DNA of 64,000 nucleotides from Eublepharis macularius (GCF_028583425.1 NC_072793.1:64919028-64983027); one strand, 5' to 3'; counted from the stretch's first letter, positions 11,614-23,223 are shown. The notes: generated by a model from the letters alone, not told the origin. A program made the numbers and translations.

Positions 11614-11914
11614 TAGGATTGCCAGGTCCCTTGAGTCCCCCAGTGGGGGGACTGGGAACCTGGTACTCACCCTCTGCTCTCTCTGGTGTCCCTTCATGCA
11701 CGTACACGTAGTCAAAGGGCAGTCTGGCATGCGCTCCTGCACTCGCCAAAGGGCTGATTCCCTCCCCCCCGCATGCCCGATTTGGCCCAAAACAGGCCCA
11801 TTACGGGGCGTGGGAGCTCCATGTCACTGGGGGGTGCCCCAGAGGGCGTACCCCCAACTGGCCAGGTAAGTGGGAACAGGAGACCCCCCCCCCTGCGGGG
11901 GATTGGCAGCCCTA
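11614..11914 (+). mobile_element. TAGGGTTGCCA-type hAT MITE, copy A
   Basis: A 301-bp non-coding element flanked by a perfect 8-bp duplication ATAGGATG (11606-11613 and 11915-11922). Its ends are TAGGATTGCCAGGTCCC and the inverse of GGGGATTGGCAGCCCTA. Internal text (AGTCCCCCAGTGGGGG, GGGAACCTGG, CTCACCCTCTGC, CAAAGGGC) matches the longer copy at 41178-41703, from which it differs by lacking most of the duplicated middle. Confidence 0.88.
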
Positions 11915-12286
11915 ATAGGATGGCATGTTGCATTTCAGGACTGACTCCGCATGTCTGTCTTAAAGAGAGCCAGGAGTGAACAAGACATTTCAAATACTAT
12001 GATTTACTAGTATTTTTCTTCAGACATTCTGAAAGATTTGTCCAATGTGATCCTCAGATCATGTACTTCACCCTGATTAGATCTATTGGTGACAAACAGA
12101 AATAGGTCATTGTTCACGCTAATATGCCAACCTGAAAGGGTAACAGCCAGTCTTTATAATGTACGTAAGAAATCTCCAAACAATGGGAGAATGATTTCAT
12201 CCCTTACTGTGAATCAGTCAACTGTGTGGTGAAAGGGAGGGTCTGTTCCATAGTAAACATCAGCTCTACATAACATTTGATTCAAA

Positions 12287-14595
12287 CAGGGCCAGATCTA
12301 CATATTTTTGAGTGGGGGTAAAAGTAAAAAATGGCGCCTCCTTACATTTTTTCTTTATATATATTTATATGATCAATGTTTTTAATATGGATATATAATA
12401 AACAACTCTTTTAAACAACAGAATAAATTGTGTTGATTCCCTTTGCAGAAAGTCACCAGGGCAAGGCAGCCACGGGTAGGCACACTCCTGAATGCAAGTT
12501 GAAATCATCTCAGAGAAAGCCCCCACTGACAAAACTGAAGGACAGGAATACAATCCCCTCACAACCAAAGTGAAGGAAGGGGACAAACATCTAATCAGAG
12601 AATCACATCTATTCCTACCAAACCAAACCGAAGGAAGGGACACGGCTGGAACATAGGCCAACAGAACCAGCATCACTGACAGCAGCCAGACACTTGGTTC
12701 AGCCAGTGGGGAACCACAGAACAGAACCAAGAAGTATCCAACCAGAAACACAAGGCATTCCCTTGCTTCAGTTTGCTTCTGTTGGGTTATGTTGCAGCTG
12801 CCTCCTTTGCTTCAGTTTGGTTTGGGAGGATGTGATTATCTGATGTGGTGTTGTTCTCCTTCCTTCACTTTGGTTGGGGAGGGGGATTCCATTCCTGTGC
12901 TTCAGTTAGGTTCTGTTGGACTCTCTTGATATGAGCTCAGCTTGCATTTGGGAATTTTCCATGGCCATGTCAACCTTGTCCCAATGTGTTTCTGCAATGG
13001 GAGTCAGCTTGACGGTTTACACTTAGTTTTAGGAGAGCCCACCCTTCACTTTGCTCATTCACACATGCAGATCCTTGTTGTCCCTCCAAGAGAGGAACAG
13101 GTCTATGCAAAGCAGCTTCTGGAAGTTTGCTCAGCTGTGGACTCACTGTATGCCCTTGGGCATATCAACATATCTCAATAGCTGAGAGGAAGTAGAGATT
13201 TACGCTGCAGGGTTATTGTGCAAATAAGAACTATTTCAAAAATAAACCAGACAGAATGCTCCTGCTGGACTTTCTATACCTGGCATTATTCCTCCTCCAA
13301 AAAGCTGCTTCTTGATAGGGTGTATGTAAGATGGCTGCCCTACAACCCTGGTATCCCTTTCCACTGGAAGTCTGCCAAAACCCAAGAGTCTTCTAGCTGG
13401 GCCGACTGCCAATGATGAGACAGAATAGCAACCAGACTGAGAAACTTTTTTATCACAATTCAGACAGGTGGGGGTGGGGGGTGGGGTTGAGGTCTAGAAA
13501 CTTTTATAGACTTGCTTTCAAGGCTGTTTCCAAAACATTTTTCCAGGCTGGCAATGTGGCAACTAAGCAAGTACCCATTATTCTGGTTTCCCCCACCCCA
13601 CCTTTGACCCACTGAACACGTATTGCCTCCTCTGAACCTTTGGGACAGCAAAAGATGGAGATTTACACAAAAGTCCAAAAAAGAGACTCTTTAAAGAGAG
13701 GCTTGCAAATCCTATCTTTTGAGATTGCCAAAGAAACAATCAGGAACCCCTTTCCCAAATGAGGGCTTTGAAGATGCAGCTAAGCTGGGGTCTACAAGGA
13801 GCTTAGCAATATGATAAAGAAAGCACACTGCACATGCGCAGAGGCATTCATGTGTTAGGATGTTCCAAAGCCAGTATTGAATAAAGGTTCTGAAAAACAG
13901 CCCTGGAGGTAAAAGAAGTGCAAAGCCAGTTAAAGTGCCCCATAGCAGAAAATAGAGCTGCTCCTGATATAGGCAGTGGGCTCTTATTTGTGTCCATTTC
14001 TTAAAAGAGAGGTGCCAGGAAACACATGCCAAGCCCCATTGTTGAATTTCCCAATTCCGGATATAACCAGGCTGGTTGTGATTACTGTAGGACTAAATGC
14101 ACTTTAAGGGCAAACTAAGGTGGGAATTTGTTGTTTTGAAGAGAATTTACTTCAGGAGGGGAAGCAGAGAAGCAGAGGGGGGAGAACCTGTGGAAAAGCT
14201 TAACTCTTTCCTTGCCTGCCATTCCTTCACTCCAGACAGCCTCTCCAACAAACCCGGCTAGTGAACAGAGCCTCCCAAAGCCAGAGCTGCTGTCCTCCAA
14301 AGAGTGAGGAGCGAGCACTGCCGCGGCCTCTTTCTCTCCCTCCCTGAGAGCCTGACAAATTCTGCCAAGGTGGCTGGCCCACGAGAGAGGCCTGGCCCAG
14401 TACTTACCCTGCCCACCCTGCTACCCACAGCAGTCACTGTTGTATGGGCTGCAAGGAAAAGTGGGAGGGAAGCCCGCAGCACATGCTCTGCGTGCATGCA
14501 CGCGTGCACAGCAGCAGCCACCTTGCTGCCGCTTGCTGCTCTCGGCATGCTCGAATCAAATGATCCCCTCTGCCCCTCCCCTAAATCCAGCCCTG
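12287..14595 (+). mobile_element. 2.3-kb hAT-type element without recognisable transposase
   Basis: The ends are CAGGGCCAGATCTAC and the inverse of AAATCCAGCCCTG (CAGGGCTGGATTT), and a perfect 8-bp duplication GATTCAAA flanks them (12279-12286 and 14596-14603). Inside are a long imperfect inverted repeat (about 12480-12985), a G-rich tract near 13469-13485, and a GC- and CpG-rich right quarter (14230-14590). No hAT transposase motif was found in any frame, so the element is probably non-autonomous. The right end shows a pattern common in this window: a GC-rich arm close to one terminus. Confidence 0.85.
12480..12985. repeat. Imperfect inverted repeat within the 2.3-kb hAT element
   Basis: The left arm (CAGGAATACAATCCCCTCAC then AACCAAAGTGAAGGAAGG, and CCAAACCAAACCGAAGGAAG) has its inverse at right (CTTCAGTTTGGTTTGGGAGG, then CCTTCCTTCACTTTGGTTGG and GATTCCATTCCTG). 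The arms are about 200 bp, separated by roughly 100 bp, and diverged by indels. The transcript could fold into a long hairpin. Confidence 0.7.
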
Positions 14596-15559
14596 GATTC
14601 AAAATGAAAAAGAAAACGTTCTTGATTGGCTCTTCATATTTACATGTCCAATTCTTTGCTAGTAGGTAGGTGGCACAAGTATAAAGGAGAACTGATAAAA
14701 TCTTAATAACTGAATGACTTAATAAGGCTACAGTTAGTTATTGAAATCAGTAAATTAATCAACTAAAGTTTTAGTTGATTAATAGATGATGACCAATTTT
14801 AATCTACTAAGGCAAATTTCAAACGCCTGGGCTAGGGGATCAAATGATATAGAGGGCATCTCTTTCTTATAAAGAGTCATAGTTTCTGAGTTTTGCACTG
14901 CATATTATTTTACACTTCATTTAGTATCTCAAGAGTAACTGAGGTCTTATCAATATGTGGCGAGGAGAAAATGATGTATACGGCCCTAAGCTTATTTGGA
15001 GGAGGAAGGCATGGGGATTTTGTTCCATGTATCTGCATTTATTAGTCATAAGGAGGGGCTGTGACATAATGGTAGAACTAATATTTTGCATCCAGGTTCA
15101 GTTCCTGTTTTTTTTTAAAATTTCAAAATTTATACCCAACTATTCCTCATGGCTTAAGGTAGCTTACACATCACAACTAAAAAGTTACAATTTAAAATCA
15201 ATAGAATAAAATACTGAATACCACACTCCCTACAAAGGATGCTTGCACTTCATATCCCATTAGAAGCTATTGCAAATAAAAGGTCCTTGCATTGTCTCCT
15301 GAAGATTTCTAACGATGGTGCTCTGTTGGTTGATGCCGAGTGAGAGACAAGCCAGTATGTGGCAGCCTGCAGACTTTAGTAGGCATAAGTGGAGATATGT
15401 GAAGAGATTGTCCTTCAGATATATGGGTCATAGATAGGGTTGCAACCAGCAAGTGGTGGGGGTGGCAGGAACTTAATACAGCCTGCTCGTGCCAGTCGTC
15501 CCTATACAATGATGTCACTTTGGGCTCAACCTGGATGCAAAACCATTGCAACGGGGCTG

Positions 15560-15632
15560 ATTCTTTAACAATTGGCTCAAAGCATCATGTTTTCAATATG
15601 CTTTTGAATAATTGTTAAAGAATTAGTTCGGT
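15560..15632. repeat. Inverted repeat, ATTCTTTAACAATT arms
   Basis: GATTCTTTAACAATT at the left and AATTGTTAAAGAATTAG at the right flank a short loop, with the pairing extending less perfectly (CAAAGCA with TGCTTTTG). Probably the centre of an old hairpin element; no target duplication was seen. Confidence 0.5.
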
Positions 15633-15779
15633 GCAATGTTGTTGCTACCAGGTCCTGCAGACTCACAGAAGGTCAAAATATTACACACCAACATCATATT
15701 TTCTCTTGCACATCTTTTCGTTTTGTCATGGCAAACATTCACATCATTTAATTGCAAGCACATTAATATGGCAGTCCCA

Positions 15780-16770
15780 TCCTATACATCTCTTAAAAAC
15801 CACCTCCTATCACACTGTCAAGCCTCCATCCCAAGCAATGCTTTGGGGCCCTCACTCACAGAGGTAGGATCAGTGGCAACTAGAGAGAAGGCTTTTTCAG
15901 TTGTGATGTCTCACCTCTGGAATGCCTTCCTCCTTGAGGCTCACTTGGCACCTATCTTCTTGTCATTAAGGAATAAGGCCAAAATATTTCTCTTTACAAA
16001 GGCCTAGGGTTCCCAGATGCCTGCTAGTGGCGGGCAAACTCCCAGGGATTTGCCCCCTTGTCGACCGATCGCTGGGCAGGGGCCACTGGCAGGCACTTCA
16101 GAAGTGCACACCGTGAGCGCACTCCCACCTGCTGCAGTGACATCGCTTCCATAAGTGACGTCGTCACACCAGCCACGTGAGCATTTCTGCACTTCATTGG
16201 GGCCAATTTGGGCCCCAAACTGGCAGAATCGGCTTTGAGAGCACAGAAGCACTTGTGTGGCCGGTGCAACATCACTTGTGGAAGTGACATTGCCCCGCAG
16301 CTGGTGTGGTGACATCACTTGCGGAAATGACTTCCTCATGTCGCTGCCAACTCAGGGATTTAAAACAGCCCGGGAAAAGGTAAATGCCAGCTTCCAAACC
16401 TCCCAGTGGGAGGACAGAGGGACCTGGCAACCCTACTAAGGCCTCTAATTAGAGGTTAATCCTGTTGTTGGTTTTTTTGTTCTGAGTTCCATTTGATGGT
16501 TTTATGACTACTGTTTTATGCACGATGCTGAAATTGTTTCATCACTGTTCTATGTTGGTGTTTATTGCAGATTTTATTATTGATGTTATATTTTATAGAC
16601 ATAGCAGAACACATAACTTCCCTGTTGCACCATATGTAAGATTGGATTTTTGCATTTAATTGATTCATTGCATATTGCCATTGTTCATGGCATTTTACAT
16701 GAACTACCTTAAGGGTCTCTTTGGACAAAATGACATATAGACATTTAAATAACACTATAGAAAAGAGCAA
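15780..16770 (+). mobile_element. L2/CR1-clade LINE 3' end, split by a hAT insertion
   Basis: Before the break (to 16004) the + frame reads REKAFSVVMSHLWNAF, L-LRNKAKIFLFTKA, the C-terminal end typical of L2/CR1 ORF2 (KRAFSV-APRLWN-LP, F---LKTFLF--AF). The LINE resumes at 16444 (CTCTAATTAG...) with an AT-rich 3' UTR to roughly 16770. The hAT element at 16005-16435 occupies the gap. Confidence 0.75.
16005..16435 (+). mobile_element. TAGGGTTGCCA-type hAT MITE, copy C, nested in a LINE
   Basis: The ends are TAGGGTTCCCAGATGCC and the inverse of GGGACCTGGCAACCCTA, flanked by CAAAGGCC (15997-16004) and CTAAGGCC (16436-16443), an 8-bp duplication with one difference. The 431-bp inside is GC-rich and holds repeated TGACATC-CTT--GGAAGTGAC-type palindromes (about 16138-16165, 16269-16295, 16307-16335). 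Confidence 0.85.
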
Positions 16771-17042
16771 AAAATGTGCTCATAATCTAGATTTTGATTG
16801 GAGGGATGGGGAAGTAGGGAAGGGAGTAGCAAGGGTCATTAATGCTGGGCTTAGGTTGATCCTCTAAATCTGACGGTTTAATTTTGCAACGACACTGTAG
16901 CTGTTAATTCACCACAGAAGAATGTAATACTTGTGGCATTTTTCTTTACAGACTCTGATAAAGGCGGACAGAAATGATGTGTGTGTCTTAGTTTTCTGAT
17001 GAAGAGGAGCTGTGATAAAGAATCTGACTGCAGGCCTTCTGA

Positions 17043-17205
17043 CTCTGTGATGCTGTTGCCAATGATGTATTGGGAGCTGACTCCGATTGCACCACTTTCA
17101 GATGGCACACAGAAAACAGACAGAGAGGCCATTCACAATGCAGACAGAATGTTTCCATTTCCCCAGGAGGTCAGGGTATCACTTTGCATTGCAGGATGAT
17201 TCCAG
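17043..17205 (+). CDS. PPP2R2B: Candidate upstream exon supplying the start codon for the CFSQVKG exon
   Basis: A strong donor (CCAG/GTGAGT) ends this block at 17205. An ATG at 17196-17198 with A at -3 starts M-I-P and leaves one G, which joins across a 139-bp GT-AG intron to GA at 17345 to give MIPGFGNLVQDIL in frame. The frame stays open 5' of the ATG back to an in-frame stop at 17040-17042 with no other in-frame ATG, so most of the block would be 5' UTR. Its 5' edge is not defined: a T-rich tract ending TTTACAG at about 16951 could be an acceptor, or transcription could begin nearby. No repeat was recognised here. The phase agreement is the main support. Confidence 0.5.
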
Positions 17206-17344
17206 GTGAGTATACATTTTTCTTCTGTTGAAATGAGAAACAGTGATTGTGCATGTGGATTAACACATTTGTTAATGTTGTAAAAATGACAAATCTTGAA
17301 CATCCTGTTCATTTTGTTCTTTTGAAAAATGTGTCTTTTCACAG

Positions 17345-17422
17345 GATTTGGGAACCTCGTGCAAGATATATTATGGTGCTTCAGTCAAGTGAAAGGAACT
17401 ATTGACACAGGGGTCATAGAAG
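17345..17422 (+). CDS. PPP2R2B: Candidate alternative 5' coding exon of PPP2R2B (CFSQVKG type)
   Basis: The exon reads GFGNLVQDILWCFSQVKG, then TIDTGVIE, and ends in phase 1 before GTGGGT. DI-WCFSQVKG-ID--V-E matches the pattern at the N-terminus of B55-alpha and B55-delta (PPP2R2A and PPP2R2D: ND-QWCFSQVKGA-D-DVAE), which also joins to ADIIST. The acceptor is good (T-rich tract then TTTTCACAG). Phase and position, 8.2 kb upstream of the B-beta-2 exon on the same strand, make it a plausible alternative start exon of the same gene. The residues after KG are less conserved than in B55-alpha, so it could be a relic or lineage-specific exon. The link to PPP2R2B rather than to a separate relic is inferred. 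Confidence 0.65.
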
Positions 17423-17879
17423 GTGGGTTTACTGTTCCTTTTGCTTATGAAATCAAAGAGAACTTGTTGTCCTGCAGCAATTGCCCAGTCAATGATGGCT
17501 TTGTTTCTGTTCTTCACATGTTGCTAACTTATGCTGCAAACAGGTATTATGGCTGAGTTTCTTCTTTCAGTGTTTTGCAAGGAGTTAGCTTACCTCTAAA
17601 ATGTGAGTGCTATGAATCTTTCTGCAGTCACAGTCTTTATAAACTATGATGGCTCAAGGAATTAACAATTAAGGCAGAAATTCTTCCCTTATTTTTATTG
17701 AGAATAATTGGTTTGTTTCTTCATGACAATGTGACGAACATCTCTATTATACTACATACATGTTATTGCGTTTATTGTCAGGTAAGAGAAAGGGAGAGTC
17801 ACAAGAAATTAATAGTGATAGGCATCACAGAATTAAATAATATTTATTTTGAGGTGATCTGGGGCCTTTCTATAGGATC

Positions 17880-18175
17880 TATCAAAAGTACCCCAGATCA
17901 TTCCTGATTATTATAGTTCAATAATGATTATTGTAGAGATCTCTTGCTTTTACTGCATTGTCTTTATCTTGTAATCTGCTTTCTGAATTGTTTATAGTCT
18001 ATCTTGCCTTAGTTTGTTGTTCATATTGTTCCCTTATTCTGTAATCTTAGTCCTACTGCATTGTTCATTGGTTGTTTTATGCTGTCTGATTGCACTGTTT
18101 ATATCCTGTAATCCCCAAGTCTCAGTGAAAAAAGTAGACGGCTGACAGACAGACAGACAGACAGACATGTCATTT
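17880..18175 (+). mobile_element. LINE 3' UTR fragment ending in a (GACA)n tract
   Basis: T-rich 3' UTR-like text ends in AAGTCTCAGTGAAAAAAGTA then GACGGCTGACAGACAGACA. The phrase TGAGTCTCAGT-AGAAAGG-AGACTATAA is the usual end of several CR1/L2-like tails in this window (compare 27720-27760). A GACA microsatellite occupies about 18143-18168. Confidence 0.6.
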
Positions 18176-18261
18176 GCTCACCTCTAGTTGGTGTCAGACC
18201 ATGGGCAAACAGAAACAAGCAGAACACTATAGTTATTCTTAGTCACCTACCTTTGTAACTA

Positions 18262-18375
18262 GATTTCCAAGGTATGAGCTTTCAAGAAACAAAGATCTGA
18301 TGAAGGGAGCTTTGATTCTTGAAAGTTCATACCTTTTTAATCTAGTTGGTATTTAAGGTGCTATTGGACATGCGT
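18262..18375. repeat. Foldback-family repeat with intact hairpin centre
   Basis: GGTATGAGCTTTCAAGAA continues to 18294 and is mirrored at 18310-18333 (CTTTGATTCTTGAAAGTTCA then TACC), about 22 of 24 bases pairing around a 15-base loop. The right flank AAGGTGCTATTGGACATG is the inverse of the GTCCAGTAGCACCTT text seen in the other copies, confirming that the family is palindromic. Confidence 0.65.
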
Positions 18376-18379
18376 CTTA

Positions 18380-20830
18380 TTAATAAAAGGTAGTGTGGAA
18401 GACTAATTTCTATCATTCTGCACCTCTAGAGTATATAATAAAAAAATTAAATTAAATTAGCAATTAAGAGCCAAACCTAAAAAGTATTAAACAATTAATG
18501 AAAGCCTTTGAGACCTACCAACTAGAATTTTAATTATTTAAAAGTATTGTCAAGATAAGAATTTCCTCCTCTAATTGTATGTGATGTCATGGGGGCATCC
18601 CCATGTTCTTTCAACTAGTGATAGTTATTACACATTAAATTGATATTGACAGCTTGTTTAATTATTTTCTTCATGTATAAGTGTTTTCAAAATTTGATAA
18701 ACAATATAAAAAACTGCCAATGTTCTTGTTTTAACAATTTCTCTATAGCAGAGTATCTGGAATGTGTGATGCACGCATCTGTAATTCTGTAACGTGTAAC
18801 TGACTGCTGGAAATCTAATCTTTAAAATCTTGGATAACTCTACAGAATCATTGAATTTGGCTGAGAGCCTGATTTTATTGGCTTCTTTTTTATGGCAGTT
18901 GCTAATTGCTTTCTCAGTTTGCATACTGCAGTTTGCATAGAAAACAAAGTGCTATTACTTAATGCAAACTAACATTTGAACCTAAATAATTAAAGACGGA
19001 GCAGACTATGGTGAGATTATGGGTATTACTGTGAGCATAGTTTAAAGAATAATGGGTTTACTGACCTATGTAGTATTTTTAGCAAAGAGAATCCTTAAGC
19101 AATGCATAAGGGAGCCAATTTAATCAATGAATAAAATACAGCATGAAGCGCAGCCCCCTACATATTTCAATTCTCAGACATAATGCCTAGATTCTTCTAT
19201 TCCACAGTATGCCACTAAATTAATCTTTACTATGTAAAATCTATTTCAGGAAATATCCTGAGATCTAATAATCTTGTCTTATGATATACTTACAACAAAA
19301 TTCCTATTCTCTGTTCTGTTTTCATTCAGTGCCCTTGCTCCTTCTTCAAGTTCTCCACCCTGCTCTGTTCAGAGCTTCTTTCACGAACTCTACTGTTATC
19401 ACACTTCTCTAGTTAGAAACCTTTTACTGTTCTTTCCATCACATAAATGGGAGAAGGAATGCATCACACACAGTTTTTTTCTTTGCCACCATTGAGTGTT
19501 TCCCCCTTTCTATGTAAAACTTGGGTCTATTGTACTGGTCTCTGGATCTTCAGCACTCACCGTACAGTAGATTTGCCTAGTTAGATTTGCCAACTGAAAA
19601 TGCAAATTTTCATGAATTTGTTGATTTCAAAGACTGACCTAGCCCAAAAATCACTTGAGGGAGGGGAGGAAATTTGACAGTAGTATATAAGGATCAAGTA
19701 TATTATTTTAATACAAAGGCAGTTTTCAACTAAAATAATATTTGATTGTCCATGTTCAGTATCATCCTTGGATAATGCCTTTCCAAGTAAATGCAATTAA
19801 CATTAAAGGACATGATTCAGTCAAATTGGAGAACTTCTGAATTTCACTAATGTCAATAAGAAATACTTAACTATGTTTTGAACTTTCTTAATGAAAGCAA
19901 TAATGCTTAAGCCTGCTTAACTTTGGTTGGAGTGGTTTTTTTTAAAATATACGTGACATAATAAAATTAAATTAAAATGGGAGCACTTCTATCCTGATAA
20001 TGCTCTGGGGGTGGCATCCTGCTCAAACTGCATTTTTCATCACACAATTTGGTGGTTTTTTTTCTCATTGGTTTCACATCATCCCCCTCCTCCCATTGGC
20101 ACTGTCAGTTGCTACGTTTCCCATGCATTATTATTTCTTCTCAGGACTACAGGTATTCTCACAGAGCAGAGATTACAGTTGGATTACGTCCAAATCGGAT
20201 CCACTTTACAGAAATATTGGTTTTGAAAATCCTCTCTGTTTTTGCTTTATTACTCAGTGTGTCAGATGTTAACATCTTGATCAAAATACACAAAAACTCT
20301 TATTTAATCCAACTTGTTTCCAAGTAAGCATTTTTAGGATTGCAACATAAACCAGATTGTTGTGGATTCCAGGCCAAACCTATTCATACCACCCCAACTC
20401 ATCCTATGGACTTATTCTCCCTAGGGTCCCCTAGGACCTGTAGTTGTGTTGAGGGTAGGGGTGGGAGCTAGAAATTACTAATAGAATTCTCATTAGCCTC
20501 ATCAAACTATAATTACCTGGATTGTTTGGGTAAACTGAGCCATAGCAGTTAAATTGTTGAGGCCAATATAAATTTGAAATGTTACAAGATTATCAGAGTG
20601 GAAACTGTTCCCAATGTGTTCCCTTGTCTTAGAAATTTTGGCTTTTCTTTCAGCACAGAAGAAAGATCAGATTAAAAACAAATCAAGTCAGTGTTCATTA
20701 TGAATAAATTTGGGGAGAAGTTATAGATCAGTGGTATAGCATGTATTTTGCACAAAGAAGGTCTGAGGTTCAATCGCCAACATCTCAATTTAAAAGGATC
20801 AAGTATTAGTGATGGGTAGTACTGTTTTAG
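18380..20830. other. Single-copy AT-rich intronic DNA
   Basis: No exon, RNA gene or defined repeat was recognised. Short open frames here have no recognisable domains. Confidence 0.45.
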
Positions 20831-20831
20831 A

Positions 20832-21211
20832 GATGGGCATGAACTGGAAAAAAAAGAACCATGTGGTTCGTGGATCATCAAATTTCATGAACCACAAATC
20901 ATGAACTTTCACGAACCTGCCCCGTTTCATAAACCAGTTCATTTGGTTCGTGAAAACGTCACATCCAGGTCAGAAAATCGTCACTTCTGGGTCAGCAGAA
21001 GGTCACTTCCGGGTCAGCAGAAAGTCTGCAGGAAGTCCATCCCCTGTTGCCTAGGAAACTGATTGATCAGCACCAGGCTGTCTGCAGTGACAAACCAAAC
21101 AAACCAGCCTAAAGTTCGTGGCAGTTCGTCAGAAATGGGATCTGACAAACCGCTGGTTCGCAAACCACAAACCAGCCTGGTTCGTCATGAATTTTGGTTT
21201 GTGCCCATCTG
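20832..21211 (+). mobile_element. hAT-like element with GATGGGCAC ends and a DR5-like site
   Basis: The left end AGAGATGGGCATGAACTG and the right end (inverse ACAGATGGGCACAAACC) form short inverted termini, and GGTTCGTG-type motifs are spread through the element. The flanks (GTACTGTT, GTACTCAG) only partly agree, so the target duplication is unclear. The middle holds about three tandem units of the form GTCACTTC-GGGTCAGCAGAA (20955-21025). Confidence 0.6.
21000..21016 (+). promoter_or_regulatory. DR5-type nuclear-receptor half-site pair
   Basis: AGGTCA (21000-21005) and GGGTCA (21011-21016) are separated by CTTCC, the spacing of retinoic-acid response elements. It lies inside a transposon repeat unit, so function is unproven. 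Confidence 0.3.
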
Positions 21212-21214
21212 TAC

Positions 21215-22205
21215 TCAGTTTGTACCTTGAAGAGTTGCCGCTAGTCAGAGTAGACAACACTGACCTTGATAGGCCAATGGTGACTCAGTATAAGGCAGCT
21301 TTGTGTGTTCAACTACTGAAACCCTGCGGCTCTGAAATTATTGCTTTCATTTTGGGGTTTTTAAAGCCAATTTGAATGCTCAAGACAAATGGACATTTTT
21401 CATTACTTTTCTTTCAGTGTTTCCTCTCTCATTCTTTTTTTTCAAAGGTATATTTCAAAGCAATTTGCTTCCAACAATGGGATATATAATGTCTTAGGGA
21501 GGCCTTTTTATTCTTTTCTGTTGATCAAATACCACAGGTAATTTCAAACCTGACAATGCTAAACAAATGAGATGGAAACAGCAATGATTTCTCTGAAATG
21601 ACATTACATACATATCTATTTGTGAGGAAAGCTAGCAGTAGTATTGTGAGGAGTTTCATTGCACAGCAAGATAAAAAGATATTGAATGCCATTATTCTAT
21701 ATAATTTCTTATCCAGATTTATATAAAATATTTCAAACATGCTGTTTAAAGGACCGATTCGAGGAGCATTACTATTTGGTTTACTGTAGAGTTGTTCTTT
21801 TAATCACACTTACATCATGTATGTACATACTAACCATGATGTGTGGTTACAGGTTTACCACCATTCCTGACTGTGAAAGTGCAGCTCAATTTTTTTTTCA
21901 AAAATGTCCTGAATAATGAACTGTGCATAATGAATTTTCAAGGATAAATTAATTTTTTTTCATTTTTCCATTAGACAGTATCATGGAGAAATCAATTAGT
22001 GTTGTCTAAATATCAAGTCTCTTAAATAGATAGGGTATTCATTCTAAAATCAAACTCTATACTATGTGAATCATAGTAACGATACAATATACTTATAAAA
22101 TACCAAAGAACATTATTGCACCTGATTTGGAATACAAACTTATTAGTTTTTAGACTTTTATACCACCTCTCCCGCGAATGAGACCTGAACGAGATTATAC
22201 ATTTT
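21215..22205. other. Single-copy AT-rich DNA
   Basis: Nothing recognised. Confidence 0.4.
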
Positions 22206-22207
22206 TA

Positions 22208-22465
22208 ACCAGTTTGGTGTAGTGGTTAAGAGCATGGGACTCTAATCTGGAGAGCCGTGTTTGATTCCTCACTCCTCCGCTTGAAGCCAGCTGGGTGACC
22301 TTGGGCTAGTCACAGCTCTTTGGTGCTCTCTCAGCCCCACCCATCTCACAGGGTGATTGTTGTGAGGATAAGAACATACTTTGTAAACTGCTCTGAGTGG
22401 GCATTAAGTAGTCCTGAAGGGCAGTATATAAATCGAATGTTGTTGTTGTTGTTGTTATTATTATT
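22208..22465 (+). mobile_element. tRNA-derived SINE with (TTG)n tail, copy 1
   Basis: Starts CCAGTTTGGTGTAGTGGTTA with A-box-like and B-box-like sequence (GTTTGATTCC), then CTGGGTGACCTTGGGCTAGT, CTCTCTCAGCCCCACCCA, CTCACAGGGTG, and ends TATATAAATCGAATG followed by TTG then TTA repeats. This layout is typical of squamate SINEs. A near-identical copy is at 55004-55256. Confidence 0.85.
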
Positions 22466-22910
22466 AACATCATGGTTGTCATACATTTCATTTGCATAAG
22501 GGGTGTACCTCCAGATTTTGGGTACATTGGGGATAAGTTATAGTATATCATATATTTTGCTATGTTTAGCTGTTACCTACAACCTATATTTAAGAATATG
22601 TACAATCCACCTCTGGATGGAAATTCACAAATTATTCCCTTGAAACTCAACGAAAGCACATTGTTTACAAAATCAAGGTTGCAATACTAAAAAAATACTA
22701 AAAATCCCCTTTCTGGGATTTTGATAAAATATGTGGTTAGGATTAGTCTTTAGAACATCATTTTTCTGCTTTATAGCAAAAATCTAGTATCTGTTCTTTC
22801 AATACACTATTAAACTGGTCGTTGGTAGAGGAACGAGGTCTGGAATCTTGCTCCCCTCCCCCAATAGTCTCTCATGTAAGCATAGCAGTACTTCTCAAGT
22901 AGTATACATT

Positions 22911-23223
22911 CAGGGCTGGCAGGTCCATTGAGGCCGGGCCGGCAACCGCCTCGAGCGCTAAGGCACCGGAGGGGGTGCCAGGGGCGGGCGCCACAGAGCT
23001 CAATTGCCCTATGCTGCTGCTGCCGCCTCCAACACACAGTTGCGGGCCAGGCACAACAGGTGGCCGGCGCAGCGTGCGGAGCAACTGAGCCAGAGGGCTG
23101 GGAGGACGCACACGCACCATCCCAGCAGCATGCCCTACGTGTGACATCACTGCGTGTGGACATCACGCAGTCTGGATGCGTGGGGGAACAACAGCCCAGA
23201 AGCTGCCTCTGGCACTGGCCCTG
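22911..23223 (+). mobile_element. GC-rich non-autonomous hAT element, copy 2
   Basis: Flanked by a perfect 8-bp duplication TATACATT (22903-22910 and 23224-23231), with ends CAGGGCTGGCAGG and the inverse CAGGGCCAGTGCC. Next to the left end is TCCATTGAGGCCGGGC, then CTCGAGCGCTAAGGCACCGG, shared with copies 1, 3 and 4. The paired TGACATCAC and GGACATCACGC motifs are at about 23141-23168. No transposase. Confidence 0.88.
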
